From Onthophagus taurus (Eukaryota; Arthropoda; Insecta; Coleoptera; Scarabaeidae): a stretch of DNA of 64,000 nucleotides. The stretch covers positions 26,784,001 through 26,848,000 of the forward strand of contig NC_091976.1 of assembly GCF_036711975.1 (NCBI RefSeq). The letters are read 5' to 3'. Positions 46,001 to 55,578 of this stretch are shown here, piece after piece. The position numbers and the translations under genes were made by a program. The notes beneath the pieces were generated by a model. The model did not search any database. It worked only from the letters and a program-made list of their open reading frames with translations, and was not told where the DNA came from. Position 1 is the first letter of the stretch; every line of letters starts with the position of its first letter.

Positions 46001-48390
46001 AACTTACATTACCAAAAACTGGGGTTGAGTTAAAAAGTATACAGTCCCTTTCCTGTCTCCATTCTTCTTGTCAAGTCACCTCCTTGCCTTTCCAGTCTCT
46101 GTTCAGTATCTTCTGCAAGCAGTAAGTAATCTTCTGCAAGCAATATCTGCTCTTCTATTAGTAGTATTTAGTGTATATAAGCAATTTTTAGTCCTTTGCA
46201 AGTAGTATCGAGTTTTCTGGTAGTTGCTTAGAAGACCGGCTACTACCAGAGTAGCAAATAGCAGTGCTTAGGCCCACTTTTTCCACCTCTTGATAAATTT
46301 AACCGATAGATAATTACCATGGTTACAGCGGTTTTAAGCGCTCTCATTGGCTAAGGTCCATTACTACCATCTTTTAGTTAAATTATTCTTATAGATAAAC
46401 CCATCTATTAGCCAATCAGAGCGCATAAAATAGCCGTAACCGTGGTAAGAATCCCTTAGATAGCTTAACCAGAAGATGGTAGTAACGAGAATAAGAGCGC
46501 CAATTTATCTATCGGATAAATTTATCAAGAGGTAGTAAAAGTGGGCCTTAGTCTTCTACTAGCTGTATGTAGTCTTCTCTAAGCAGTATTTTGACGACTC
46601 CTTCTGATTTCTAGAAAACAAACAAAAAGTATTTTTTGCTATAAATTAAAAACGCGGATATCTAAGATAAAAGTGGATTGATATCATTAGCTTTATCAGT
46701 ATCACTGCAGTGTATATTAAAGTTCATAAGGGTATCTCCAAATTGCGCAGCATTAACACGCAAGTTTGGACATACCTAAGAATGTTGTTACATAATTTGA
46801 AGAAAAAGTAATTATTTTTAACTTTTTTTCATAATAATATTTTTGTTTTTAGTTGGCGCTATGGGTTTATCTTTAAGTGCTGAATCAATACAAAAAAGAC
46901 CGAGTATTAGACGATCAAATTCAAGAGATAAACGTCATTATTTACACCGTTCGTCAAGTAGAAGGAATAAAGAAAATGGGTCGAGATCAAATAGGTAAAA
47001 AGAAATCATTTTTGTTAATATAAAATACTTTTATCCACAATCACCTTATAATTGAATACTTTTATCCACACTTATGAGCCGTATAAAGTACCACTTTATC
47101 CACTAGTGGAATAAAGTTACTTTTTGTAATTCGCGACGGTAAAGAAAGCTATTACAGTACTCAAACGGGTGCTGTAATGAGACTCCTTACAGCATCCGAT
47201 GCTGTAATGAGATTTTAGTAACATTTTATGGAACCAGTTCAAGTTGGTGATATTGGGTCATTTATTTTTCTAGTGGTCAATGTGACAATTTTTGTCTATG
47301 GATGTTTAAACACGTTCTTAGCATCGAATACAAGGTCTAGAACAATATCTCTTATTTTAGGAGGTGTACATGAAACATTTTTTTTTCAGGTGAATACATT
47401 TTGTGTTTTGACAGTTTCTAATTGTCAATTCAAATTTCTATTTTCAAATGTTACGGTGTTACCAACTGCTACATACCTATTTCCCTACATTGTCAAAATT
47501 TATTTTATTTTTATTAAAAAAAAGGATAAACTCATTCATTAAAAAACTCGTGGCTTCGTCACTCGTTTTTTAACTTGAATTCGTGCATTTCAAGCGTGTC
47601 TTAGGAAACTTGTTTTTTAATATACTATTATTCCACTAGTGGATTAATGAAAAATACTATCTTAAATCAATCACATCCTATTTATTATTTATATTAACAT
47701 TAACATTGGACAGTTGCTTCTTCAGCTTCCTCAAGATCTTGGGAACATAATCACTTTTTTCCATTTTTCACCAACTTTACCTTTATAACTTTAACTTTTT
47801 TACAAATATGTTACAAATGGAGTCGATAAACAATCGAAAATAAATAGGCACAATTCAACATCTCCCAATGTTTTTTTAGTTAATTCCAATTATTTTTGAG
47901 GTGACAGCCGCTGTCAGAGTGAAATGTTAAATCATTTCTTGATAACGTCAGATGAAATGTTGGCAATTGTTGGCAATTCTAATGAGTTTGATTGTGGATA
48001 AAACGTTGTATTGCTTGCGTGTTTTAGATGCATTTTATTCACTTAAAAAAATTAAACATTCTTGCGTGAATAAAATGCTGTCTAAAACACTTACACAATA
48101 AATAACTATTATTAACGATTTGTTATAGTTTTAAAAGTCGCGGTGAAAAGAAATCGACCAATTCCCGTTCGGGTAGTTTCAAAATAAAATACGATGGAGT
48201 TTCGCGTTCGTGCAGCTTCAAAACGAAAACTGAATTGTGCACGTGTCCGTCATCGAACGAAAAATTAGCGGATGATATTCAAGAAATTGAGCAACAACAA
48301 ACGTTCGATTCGGTCGTCGTTGGTGGTTCGCAACCGTTAAGAACTTTTGAGACTATACATGTCACGTTGACGTATAAGCCTCGGATTTAG
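34040..48390 (+). CDS. RhoGAP protein, ARHGAP20/TAGAP-like (10 exons)
   Basis: Exons 34040–34204, 34259–34530, 39554–39755, 40325–40541, 40805–40882, 41764–41927, 41984–42127, 42181–42346, 46853–46994 and 48129–48390 join in phase to 603 aa. RhoGAPs speed GTP hydrolysis on Rho-family GTPases. The GAP domain occupies residues ~48–230: FGVPLEEVCKNDIPGPLL, VFRAPGHQGAMKKL with the arginine finger Arg73, YTIASVLKKFLRKIPGGVF, and LGVSVAPSFF. Wording is closest to the ARHGAP20/TAGAP group. The GMTSEALG segment replaces the usual K-M-x-x-x-N-L-A, so a conserved Lys and Asn are missing. The C-terminal half is Ser/Arg-rich and probably disordered (RPSIRRSNSRDKRHYLHRSS), ending HVTLTYKPRI. Start ATG 34040 is preceded in frame only by a TTG. 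Introns 2 and 8 are large and repeat-filled. Confidence 0.88.
35077..35722. mobile_element. Pogo-like MITE carrying hairpin repeats
   Basis: Left end CAATAAAACCTCGTTTTAAT and right end ATTATATCGAGGTTTTTACTG are imperfect inverted repeats flanked by TA, the pattern of pogo/Tigger-type elements. Between them lie about 130 bp of element sequence and then three hairpin cores of the CTAG family (near 35370, 35424 and 35547). A related element is at 49.13–49.65 kb. No transposase. Confidence 0.65.
35723..37180. other. RhoGAP intron 2, middle, nothing recognised
   Basis: AT-rich intron. An open frame at 36429–36638 is hydrophobic but looks fortuitous. Confidence 0.35.
37185..38400 (-). mobile_element. 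Non-LTR retrotransposon fragment, AP-endonuclease region
   Basis: Minus strand. 38384–38160 encodes the endonuclease with YLIIGGDFNVKIVEEGG (GDFN motif). 38232–38017 continues with YTYTGARGASVIDYVVVDHR (the S-x-I-D motif of APE-type endonucleases). 37691–37503 is the Glu/Arg-rich linker before the RT (MTEWRTYFMELLGEVEE). Frames shift between pieces and the RT core is absent. The coding strand is almost all purine-rich, very unlike the surrounding intron. Proline/serine-rich plus-strand frames here are antisense shadows. Confidence 0.82.
38411..38577. mobile_element. Hairpin MITE of Tc1/mariner type, 167 bp
   Basis: CAGTGTGTTAATTAATTATC at 38411 is mirrored by AATTAATTAACACACTG ending at 38577. 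Arms of about 64 bp are nearly perfect inverted repeats around a ~40-bp loop. TA on both sides is the target duplication. The near-identity of the arms suggests recent insertion. Confidence 0.9.
38610..38830. repeat. Single hairpin repeat of the CTAG family plus a half copy
   Basis: One complete core near 38640–38690 with CTAGAACTA arms, then a half copy ending CTAGAATCATTCAGACATG near 38823. The half copy is bracketed by TATGCAACAT and ATGTTGCAT. Confidence 0.8.
38831..39553. other. RhoGAP intron 2, last part, nothing recognised
   Basis: AT-rich, ends at the acceptor TTTTAG before exon 3. Confidence 0.4.
40039..40050 (+). other. Candidate 12-nt microexon of the RhoGAP gene
   Basis: GCTGAGGTCAAT (Ala-Glu-Val-Asn) sits between a long T run ending GTTCATACAG and a consensus donor GTAAGTTT. 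It lies in the phase-0 intron between exons 3 and 4, so inclusion would insert four residues between MRYK and VATRV without a frameshift. Confidence 0.5.
40087..40163. repeat. Small inverted repeat, ACAGGGTGTTT type
   Basis: ATACAAGGTGTTTTAAATAA and its partner GAAACACCCTGTAT form imperfect ends of a ~77-bp element 37 bp after the microexon. Another half site lies at 41083–41095. Confidence 0.4.
42347..43600. other. RhoGAP intron 8, first part, nothing recognised
   Basis: No supportable feature in this stretch. Confidence 0.35.
43605..43955. repeat. Minisatellite with 50–60-bp units
   Basis: The motif GGAATGTTAGGATAGGTCAG then TTTTCTTTTGAACCCTAATT and ACAGCGTGAA repeats about six times with deletions (starts near 43612, 43662, 43733, 43783, 43830 and 43920). 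Confidence 0.8.
44225..46040. repeat. 181-bp satellite, block B (10 units)
   Basis: AAGTAGATGCTTT recurs at 44281, 44463, 44644, 44825, 45006, 45187, 45368, 45550 and 45731, plus a variant near 45910, a period of 181–182 bp. Each unit contains TGATTTTTCAAAACGG, CCAAGAAATCGATTTTTCCC and TATATCTCAAGAACC. Open minus-strand frames across it are repeat artefacts. It is related in reverse orientation to the satellite in Stim intron 2. Confidence 0.93.
46271..46547. mobile_element. PIF/Harbinger-like MITE, 277 bp
   Basis: GGCCCACTTTTTCCACCTCT with TTGATAAATTTAACCGATAG at the left is mirrored by CTATCGGATAAATTTATCAA and GTAGTAAAAGTGGGCC at the right. TTA on both sides fits the 3-bp TWA duplication of PIF/Harbinger. 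Subterminal inverted pairs (CCATGGTTACAGCGG / CCGTAACCGTGG) add further stem. It sits inside a CTTCT/AGTA-rich degenerate repeat (46050–46610). Confidence 0.85.
47090..47645. mobile_element. Probable MITE with TCCACTAGTGGA ends
   Basis: TTATCCACTAGTGGAATAAA near 47097 and TTATTCCACTAGTGGATTAA near 47628 mark the two ends; each is itself palindromic. Internal repeats include the GATGCTGTAATGAGA type. The 47228–47542 open frame inside shows no domain I recognise. Confidence 0.45.
48018..48090. repeat. Hairpin just before the last RhoGAP exon
   Basis: GTGTTTTAGATGCATTTTAT then TCAC at 48018 is mirrored by GTGAATAAAATGC and TCTAAAACAC ending at 48090: ~24-bp arms, 25-bp loop. It ends 38 bp before the exon 10 acceptor. 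Confidence 0.7.
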
Positions 48391-49130
48391 TTTTTATTAA
48401 ATAAAGAAAAATATGAAAACAACGACAACTAAAAAATGCAGCCCTAAATATTGAAGGTTTTTTAATGTTTTTCGTAAATGGCTGTGGGATTTTGCGGTAT
48501 TAAAAAAAGAAAGAGATAATTACATCACCCAAATTGTGTTGAGGGTTCTTTAATTTTCGTTATTGTGTATTAATAGTTTTTTGGGGGGGAATAAAATATA
48601 AAAGAATAAAAAGAATCCGTCATTTGATACGCTTAATATATTAACTTAATATAAGTATTGATACGAATACTATTTATTATTGAATTTTAAGTTTCTTAAA
48701 GACAAAAAATTATTTAGAATACTTAAAATTTGTAATAATTCGTAAAATTAGTATTTATATGGGATTGCTTAAAACTAAAAAGTGATTTGCTTCATATATC
48801 ATTAATTTTATTCAATCCTATATATTATTATCTAAAAAAAATAAAAAGAATTAATCGTCAAATGCATTTATACATATCTTGACGAAGAAATATTCAATGT
48901 TCAGGGATTTGTCATCATCACTTTTTTAATTTCATTTTTATTAAGAATTATACCCAAAAGTATCTAATTTTCTGTTTATCATTAAAAAAAGAAAGCATTC
49001 CAGATATATTTTAGCATTTATTTTATTTATTTTAATGTTAAAAACATTTTTTTGAGCCTAATATTAAATCATCTTGACTGAAATTGTAATTATTACGTTT
49101 TAATGATTTTTAATAATAATAGGGACAGTA
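48391..49130. other. RhoGAP 3' UTR and flank
   Basis: AT-rich sequence after the RhoGAP stop codon; no convincing feature. Confidence 0.35.
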
Positions 49131-49655
49131 AAATCTTGATGTAACGGATTAATATAGGGAAGGGAGTATCATGTGTGGTTTTATATTTATATCAAGGACG
49201 GTAGAATCCTTGGAACAGATACATAGCTCAAAGGCCCGTTCGTGACGTCACGCCTGGATAGGCAACTACTATTCCACACTTTAAATTAGCAAATGCTTAA
49301 TTTATTCTATTCTTGTTTTGTAATTTTGTTAATTTGAGACTTAAGATTCATAATATAAAATAAAGATGTTTCTAGTTCTAGGTCTACTGTTAGTTCTACT
49401 TTTATTTCAGTGAAAATAGACAACAATTTAGCGCTTAATAACAATTAAAACTAGAACTACACTAGACCTAGAACTAGAAAATATCTAGTTCAATAATCCT
49501 TATATAAATGAATCCTTGATTTATACATCCTATAGACAACTCGGGGAATACCCCGACTTTATTTATCAATATGAAATAGAGGAATAACCCTAATTAGATA
49601 CTGTCTATGTATTAAATAAGTAATATTCCGTTATATTGAGGTTTTACTGTAATAA
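49131..49655. mobile_element. Second pogo-like MITE with hairpin-family arms
   Basis: ACAGTAAAATCTTGATGTAA at the left and TTATATTGAGGTTTTACTGT at the right are inverted ends. The interior has CTAG-family arms at 49370–49490 but no full hairpin core. It then has a segment (GATTTATACATCCTATAGAC, then CCCGACTTTATTTATC) that matches 35.10–35.22 kb in reverse, so the two elements are related. Confidence 0.65.
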
Positions 49656-52600
49656 CTTTTATTATAGAACGCACAAGGGACCAGATATATACCAGATAAA
49701 TCATGAAAGTGAAATTTTGGTTAAATGATTTAATATTGAGTTCTTTCCTTTAATATTTATTATGGTACATCAATCTTATATCCAACATTTTCGTTATAAA
49801 TTATTAATGTTGTGTGTAAAATGTATTCAAAAAGCAACAATTAATAATTAGTTAGAAGATAAAAATGTTTGTTTATAAGTTATATTGAAATCATTCCATG
49901 TTTTTAAATTTTTTTAATTCTAAATATCTATTTAAGGATTTTGAGGTAAAACGATTTAATGTTTTTTTTAATCAATCATAAATATTTAATAAGAATCGGT
50001 AGTTTTATCCAAGAAGAATCGTCGTTAATTATTATTAATAAATAAATAAATGTTTCGAAAACACCAAAAAAGCATAATTACGCTAAAATTTACAATATTA
50101 TATACGAGGAGTTTTTTAAGAAAATTAAAAAAAAAAAACGTACGAATATTATGATATATCCTAAATATAGTACAATTGTTCTTTTTAAATATTTTTGTAC
50201 CTAGTTATTAATTTTATAAAAAAAATATCGTATATTAAATATATTTGTATCACTCACTTCTTTATTAAAAAAAGTGAAGCATTTTTCTACAATTTTTAAT
50301 GTATTTATTTGATAATCGAAAACATTTCGTTTTATAAATGCATTTTTGTGCTATAAATGGCCAAAGAATCGAAAGATAATTTTTTTAGCAGTATTTTTAA
50401 GAGATTCATGCCAAAAAATTAATCGAAACAAAGTAACATTTTCGACTTGTATATATTATTATATAATATGATCTCTATTATATTTCTTTGTGTTCAGGTT
50501 ATTATTATTATAAATGTATTCTATGTATTACAAGTTTTTAAATAAATACTGATGATAATAAAACATTCTTTTCCTTTATTCAAAGAAAATTAAAAATTTA
50601 AATATTAAGAGTAAATTAAATAAGAGTTCAAATAAAAAGTTTCTAATTGAATGAAATAGATTAAAAACAGTTAAAACTTTTCTAAAACTTCCAAAGGAAT
50701 TAAATTTGCAAAAAGGTGGATTTTTTCCGGACGCGGTTTGAATTATTTAGGTTTTCATTGAACAGGAAAAAAACACTAATGAATTATTTGTTAACAAAGT
50801 ATCGAGGTCGAATATTTCAACAAAATGCACTAAATTTTGAACTTGTTAAAATAAATTCGGAAATTTAAATATAGAACCAATTTTCCACCTCAAATCTATT
50901 TATTTATTAAATAAACAAATTCCTATACTTTCCCGATTTTAGTGTGTTTTTAGTTAATATTAATTTTTCACATGGAAAAGAACTTAAATAAATAAATATG
51001 GGCACAAGCCAAATATTTTTTTGATAAAAAATATTTACGCACCTAAAACAATGAAGATAAATCAAGACAATAGGATGACCAACCACATACAGTATCTATC
51101 ATTCCTTGTCTTTGGCAAACTACAAATTACAAAAATTTTGGCTGTATGCGAGGTTGCTCTCGTGGTGTGTAAAAAGCTTGCTTTTCCTTGCAATAATAAG
51201 CAGTACTTTATAAGTTCTGGTCGCAAACTCTCATCTTTCCTCCTACAGTAGATTTTTGCAAAAATATAAACCCAATAAAAATCCCTATGAATGTAAATTA
51301 ATGAGATGTCAGAAACAACTAAGACAATTCTGGGACAAGATTTGAAATAGAAACATTTTTTGGTAACGTATTACCGAAATGTCTAAAACTTTAGAAAAAT
51401 TTGCATTTTGAAAACCCACAAAACAATAATGGGTGTCAAAAAGGATTACCAAATTTCATAATTTTACTAGAAAAGCATCAGGTATTTTCCTGAGGTTGGG
51501 AATATTATCAGTGTAGTTGCAGACATTTCTTGTAGTTTCAAATTTGGGCAGTGTAACTACAAATCTACAAACTACTAAAGACGATACTTATGCTGTTGGG
51601 AGTCGTGAGTCAAAACAACACTTTTTGCACTATTCTTTCTTCTTCCAACTCTTCTTCCGATAAGAATTACTTACTTAGAAGCTTTTCATTCTATGTCCAC
51701 ACCAATAAGTTAAAGATCTAACAATATTGAACATTAAGTATTAAGTATCAAAGTTGTTGGGAACAAGGAAATGCAATATTTTCTTAATTTTTCACCAAAA
51801 AGAAGATGCTTACATTTATGTTCACAAGTCTTAGCCACAATAACTATTAAGATAAAAGAATCCTTACAAAAAACGTCATTCAGAGCTATAGCATAGCATA
51901 AAAAAAAGCTGCACCATTTGGCAAGTTTCATGCCAGGAAAATTAGGTAACAATAGATTGTATTTTATCCAATACTTTGCAGGGTGATCTGCTTGTTTGCA
52001 TGACCTTACACATTAAAGTTGTATCAAGACTCTAAACTTGCTAATAATTTCTAGTAGTAAAGTCCAGTCCCATCTCCCTTAAATAATAAAGACTAAACAT
52101 CTTGAATTGATACATATCTGCCAAAACCATTAAGATTATCGTTTATGTAATATCAACATCATCATTATATCTTTGTATTTTGAAACAGCTTTGGAAATTT
52201 GAATCATGCCTTGGACCAAAAGAGATTAAAGCTCTCCATGTACTTACTTGCCTTATTGTTATTGTGACGGCTGATGATGGTTTGATACTCATTGGTCAAT
52301 TTATATCTCAAGAATTAGGTTTGCCAGAGGCGTTATTGTTGGAAAATATCTGTCATAGTCGTATTCTGTGCTAAATCCTTATCTTTAAGAGTGATTTTTT
52401 GAAGTGGCTAGTTCCCAAACTGACGACGTATTATCTAATAATGTATTTTTTGAGACTTTGAGACTTCTAAAGTATCTCTTCTATTTTCTAAGAGTCTAAA
52501 TTACACAGGGTTTCGTTTGGAGTATTAAGGAGAGCAGTTGATCTTGTAAAACCAAACACATCTGCACCAATCAACAACCAACCAGGTTGTTTTGGAATCA

Positions 52601-52750
52601 AAAGTCGTTTGTAGCACAAAATGTAGCCATACGATTTGATAAAGATATGAATGGAAGCTTTAAATGTTATACTCCAAAGCTGTATATTTACTGTGATAAA
52701 AGTACACGAAATTGAAATTATAGGGGGATGTGTAGGTATTAGTATAGATC
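49656..52750. other. Intergenic, nothing recognised
   Basis: AT-rich to 51 kb, then more even composition. Open frames at 51021–51251, 51734–51952 (minus) and 52180–52374 show no family signature. Could contain decayed elements I cannot name. Confidence 0.35.
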
Positions 52751-52751
52751 A

Positions 52752-52950
52752 ATGTGCGTCTATTAAAACACTCTTTGATGTTTTAGATGCCATGCTTAGT
52801 ACATGGCAAAACCCTTCTTCAGAATCAGAGACAAAATCTGGTTAATAAGTTCACTAACATCTTCCATGTTTATCTGAGTTCCATACGACCCTTTCTGTTG
52901 ATGTTGTTTTTATGGCGATGAACCTTTCTGGTCATTACTTTTTAATAGTT
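52752..52950 (-). mobile_element. Older Penelope-like element end
   Basis: On the minus strand this reads through a diverged version of the end of the element at 53–55 kb: first the C-terminal coding tail (ATGGCGATGAACC and AACATCTTCCATGTT on the plus strand), then CTGAAGAAGG, GCATGGCATC and AGACGCAC. Divergence is far greater than between the arms of the neighbouring element. Confidence 0.65.
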
Positions 52951-53363
52951 GGCTGTATTTCATAAGTTTTGTTGCCTTGTCGAAATCTATTTAATGGAAG
53001 CTAATCTTATTCTTTTATTAAACTAAAACTAGAAACTTTCGGGTTTTGCCGTGCGTCTTTTAATAAAAGGTTTGACGTTTCGGATGCCATGTTGCAACCT
53101 TCTTCAGAAACTGGTTCGAAGTGACGAGATCAAAAATCGGTAACTATATATAAGTCGGAAAAACTAATTAATAATCAGTTAACGCTAATTACAAGCTAAT
53201 TAATGACTAATTGCGTCGCGTCCGGTGTGAGGCGGGAAGAGGTCTTCGTGTTCACCACCATCTTCCATGTTCTGCTAAGCTCCCAGCCATCCTCTCTGTT
53301 AACGTTATTTTTATGTCGGTGGATCTCTATGGCTTCTCTTGTCAGTCTTTGGTAGTATCTGTT

Positions 53364-54869
53364 TTCCCCACAGACAAAATCGTAAGAAAAATGAAGGAAC
53401 TGATAAAAACCACAGGAATTCCAGCAGAACAGCAGAAAGGTTTGTTTGTGCAGGCGCCGGTACCACCAAGAATCTACGGACTACCGAAGATGCACAAACC
53501 AGACGTCCCCCTCCGCCCTATCGTCAGCGCCATCAACTCCCCAACATACCAGCTGGCCAAACATCTTGCAAAGATTCTGTCTCCCTTTACAGGTAACACG
53601 GAATCGTATGTCAGGGATTCTACACATTTTGTGGAATCGGTAAAAGGTGTAAAGCTGGAGGCTGGGGATATGTTGGTAAGTTTCGATGTGGAATCCCTTT
53701 TTACTAGGGTACCAGTTAAGGATGCTGTAGAGGGTTTTCGCCGAAAACTCATTCCGGAGGGTTTACCAGAATACGTGCCAGATCTGGTGGAGTATTGCTT
53801 ATCGTCGACGTATTTCAGCTAGAAAGGAGAATTTTACGAGCAGTTCGAAGGGGCAGCCATGGGATCTCCACTATCGCCAGTTATAGCTAATTTCTACATG
53901 GAATTATTCGAAGAGGACGCTTTGAAGAAGAGCCAGTGGAAACCAAAACTATGGCTACGATATGTGGATGACACGTTTGTGATATGGCAACATGGTCAAA
54001 AACGGCTCCAAGAGTTCTTGGATCACTTGAACTCTCAACATCCTATGATTAAGTTCACCATGGAAACAGAAACTGCCAAAAAACTACCTTTCCTAGATGT
54101 ATTGGTCACCAGGACGACAAATGGAGATATAGAACTTGGTGTATACCGAAAGAAGACCCATACCAACAGGTATTTACAGGCATGTTCACATCATCATCCC
54201 CAACAGAAGAGGTCCGTGATCCGTACATTATTTCAGCGAGCAGCGAGACTATGTGAAGGAGAGAACTTGAAGAAGGAGCAACACTTTCTACGAGGCGTGC
54301 TGCAGAAGAATGGATACACTTCGAGGGACATCAACCAGGCCATCAAGCAGCGAAAGCAGAAAGAGGACACGGTAAGTACAAAACCACTTGGATTTATCTG
54401 TCTTCCATATGTTTCAGGTGTAACGGAACGAATTGCTAGGCACCTCAAGAAGAACGACATCGTAGTGCGGTACGGCACGGTCAGCAAAATTCGGAACACA
54501 CTCCCGATAGCCAAGGACAAACTAACTCCATTAAAAGGAGCGGGAGTCTATCGACTATCGTGTAGTTGTGGGAAGGTTTATGTTGGCCAAACTGGACGCA
54601 ACGTCGAGTGCCGCATGAAGGAGCATGAGAGGGATGTAAGGCTGAAGAAGATCCAGCAGTCGGCGGTTGCGGAACATTGCCATGCAGAGGGGCACCGAAT
54701 AGACTTCGAACAAACAAAGGTGCTGGCTAGGGACAACAGATACTACCAAAGACTGACAAGAGAAGCCATAGAGATCCACCGACATAAAAATAACGTTAAC
54801 AGAGAGGATGGCTGGGAGCTTAGCAGAACATGGAAGATGGTGGTGAACACGAAGACTGACGAAAACTGA
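53364..54869 (+). pseudogene. Penelope-like RT–GIY-YIG ORF, 5'-truncated with one stop
   Basis: Reads from about 53370 to TGA at 54867–54869 in one frame, with a single TAG at 53820–53822. Seen: PPRIYGLPKMHKPDVPLRPI (RT motif), LVSFDVESLFTRVPV (first catalytic Asp), EGAAMGSPLSPVIANFYME, WLRYVDDTFVIW (YVDD), PFLDVLVTR, then the endonuclease core GAGVYRLSCSCGKVYVGQTG and RMKEHERDVR. The N-terminus expected for Penelope RT is lost at the junction with the inverted arm. Apart from the stop the frame is clean, so the copy is young. Confidence 0.9.
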
Positions 54870-54936
54870 TTATTAATTAGTTTTTCCGACTTATATATAG
54901 TTACCGATTTTTGATCTCGTCACTTCGAACCAGTTT

Positions 54937-54992
54937 CTGAAGAAGGTTGCAACATGGCATCCGAAACGTCAAACCTTTTATTAAAAGACGCA
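54937..54992 (+). ncRNA. Hammerhead-ribozyme-like motif in the Penelope arm
   Basis: CTGAAGA (54937–54943) fits the hammerhead core C-U-G-A-N-G-A. A 6-bp stem with one mismatch (GGTTGC/GCATCC) follows, then GAAA (54963–54966), then CGTC…GACG as stem III. The base expected to be U before the cleavage site is C (GACGCA), and I find no stem I. Penelope-like elements are known to carry hammerheads, so this is probably a degenerate one. The mirror copy is in the left arm at about 53064–53119. Confidence 0.4.
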
Positions 54993-55239
54993 CGGCAATA
55001 TCCGAAAGTTTCTAGTGTTAGTTCTAGTTTTAGTTCTAATTTTAGTTTAATTCACACCGGCCGTGAAAGCCTCCGTACTTATATAAATCTTATTCTTTAT
55101 GCAACATTCTAAGTTATGTCCAGTTTGGCCTAAATCGTACTTCCCATACTTGCATGACATTTTTTCAACTCCTGGCTCTTTGAAAAATATTCACAAAAAC
55201 CAGTATTAAAGGAAACATATTAACTAATCACCTATAACT

Positions 55240-55560
55240 GATACCTCATAGAATCTGGGTTATCTCCATTTGATACGAAAGTGGTTACTTAAATTATTAA
55301 GATTTCTGGCTAAGATTGAAAAATTAGAATGTTGGTAACTCATGCGTCATAAAGCTGCAATATACATGTGTATTATCAGCATATAAATGATAAAATAGAA
55401 TCCATAAAGATAGTATCAGTTTGATTCAACAGTGTAGTAGCACAACGAGATTCTTCTAAAGCTGTTCATTAATCACTCTTTCTAGTGACTTGTAGAATGC
55501 AAGAAATAGACCACAAATCCATAAGAACTCTCAAAGATTTTGGTTAGGGACTGAGGTTGC
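55240..55560 (-). mobile_element. Very decayed non-LTR RT fragment
   Basis: On the minus strand a stretch around 55360–55400 reads LYADNTHVYCSF, resembling the YADD motif of retroposon RTs, with several stops upstream. Weak. Confidence 0.35.
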
Positions 55561-55578
55561 TAGTAGACCTTTAAGCAG

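Larger units (their letters stand above)
53021..55048 (+). mobile_element. Penelope-like retroelement with inverted flanking arms
   Basis: The plus strand encodes RT plus a GIY-YIG endonuclease, the Penelope hallmark. The right arm (54735–55048) covers the ORF end and 3' region. The left arm (53021–53363) is its reverse complement, with ~50 bp extra near 53183–53235, and is fused directly to the RT region at 53363/53364. Such inverted, 5'-truncated partner copies are typical of Penelope insertions. Both outer edges run into the CTAG hairpin family. Confidence 0.9.

Noticed and set aside
47228..47542. 104-codon frame in RhoGAP intron 9
   Set aside because: Lies between MITE ends, no domain recognised, probably chance.
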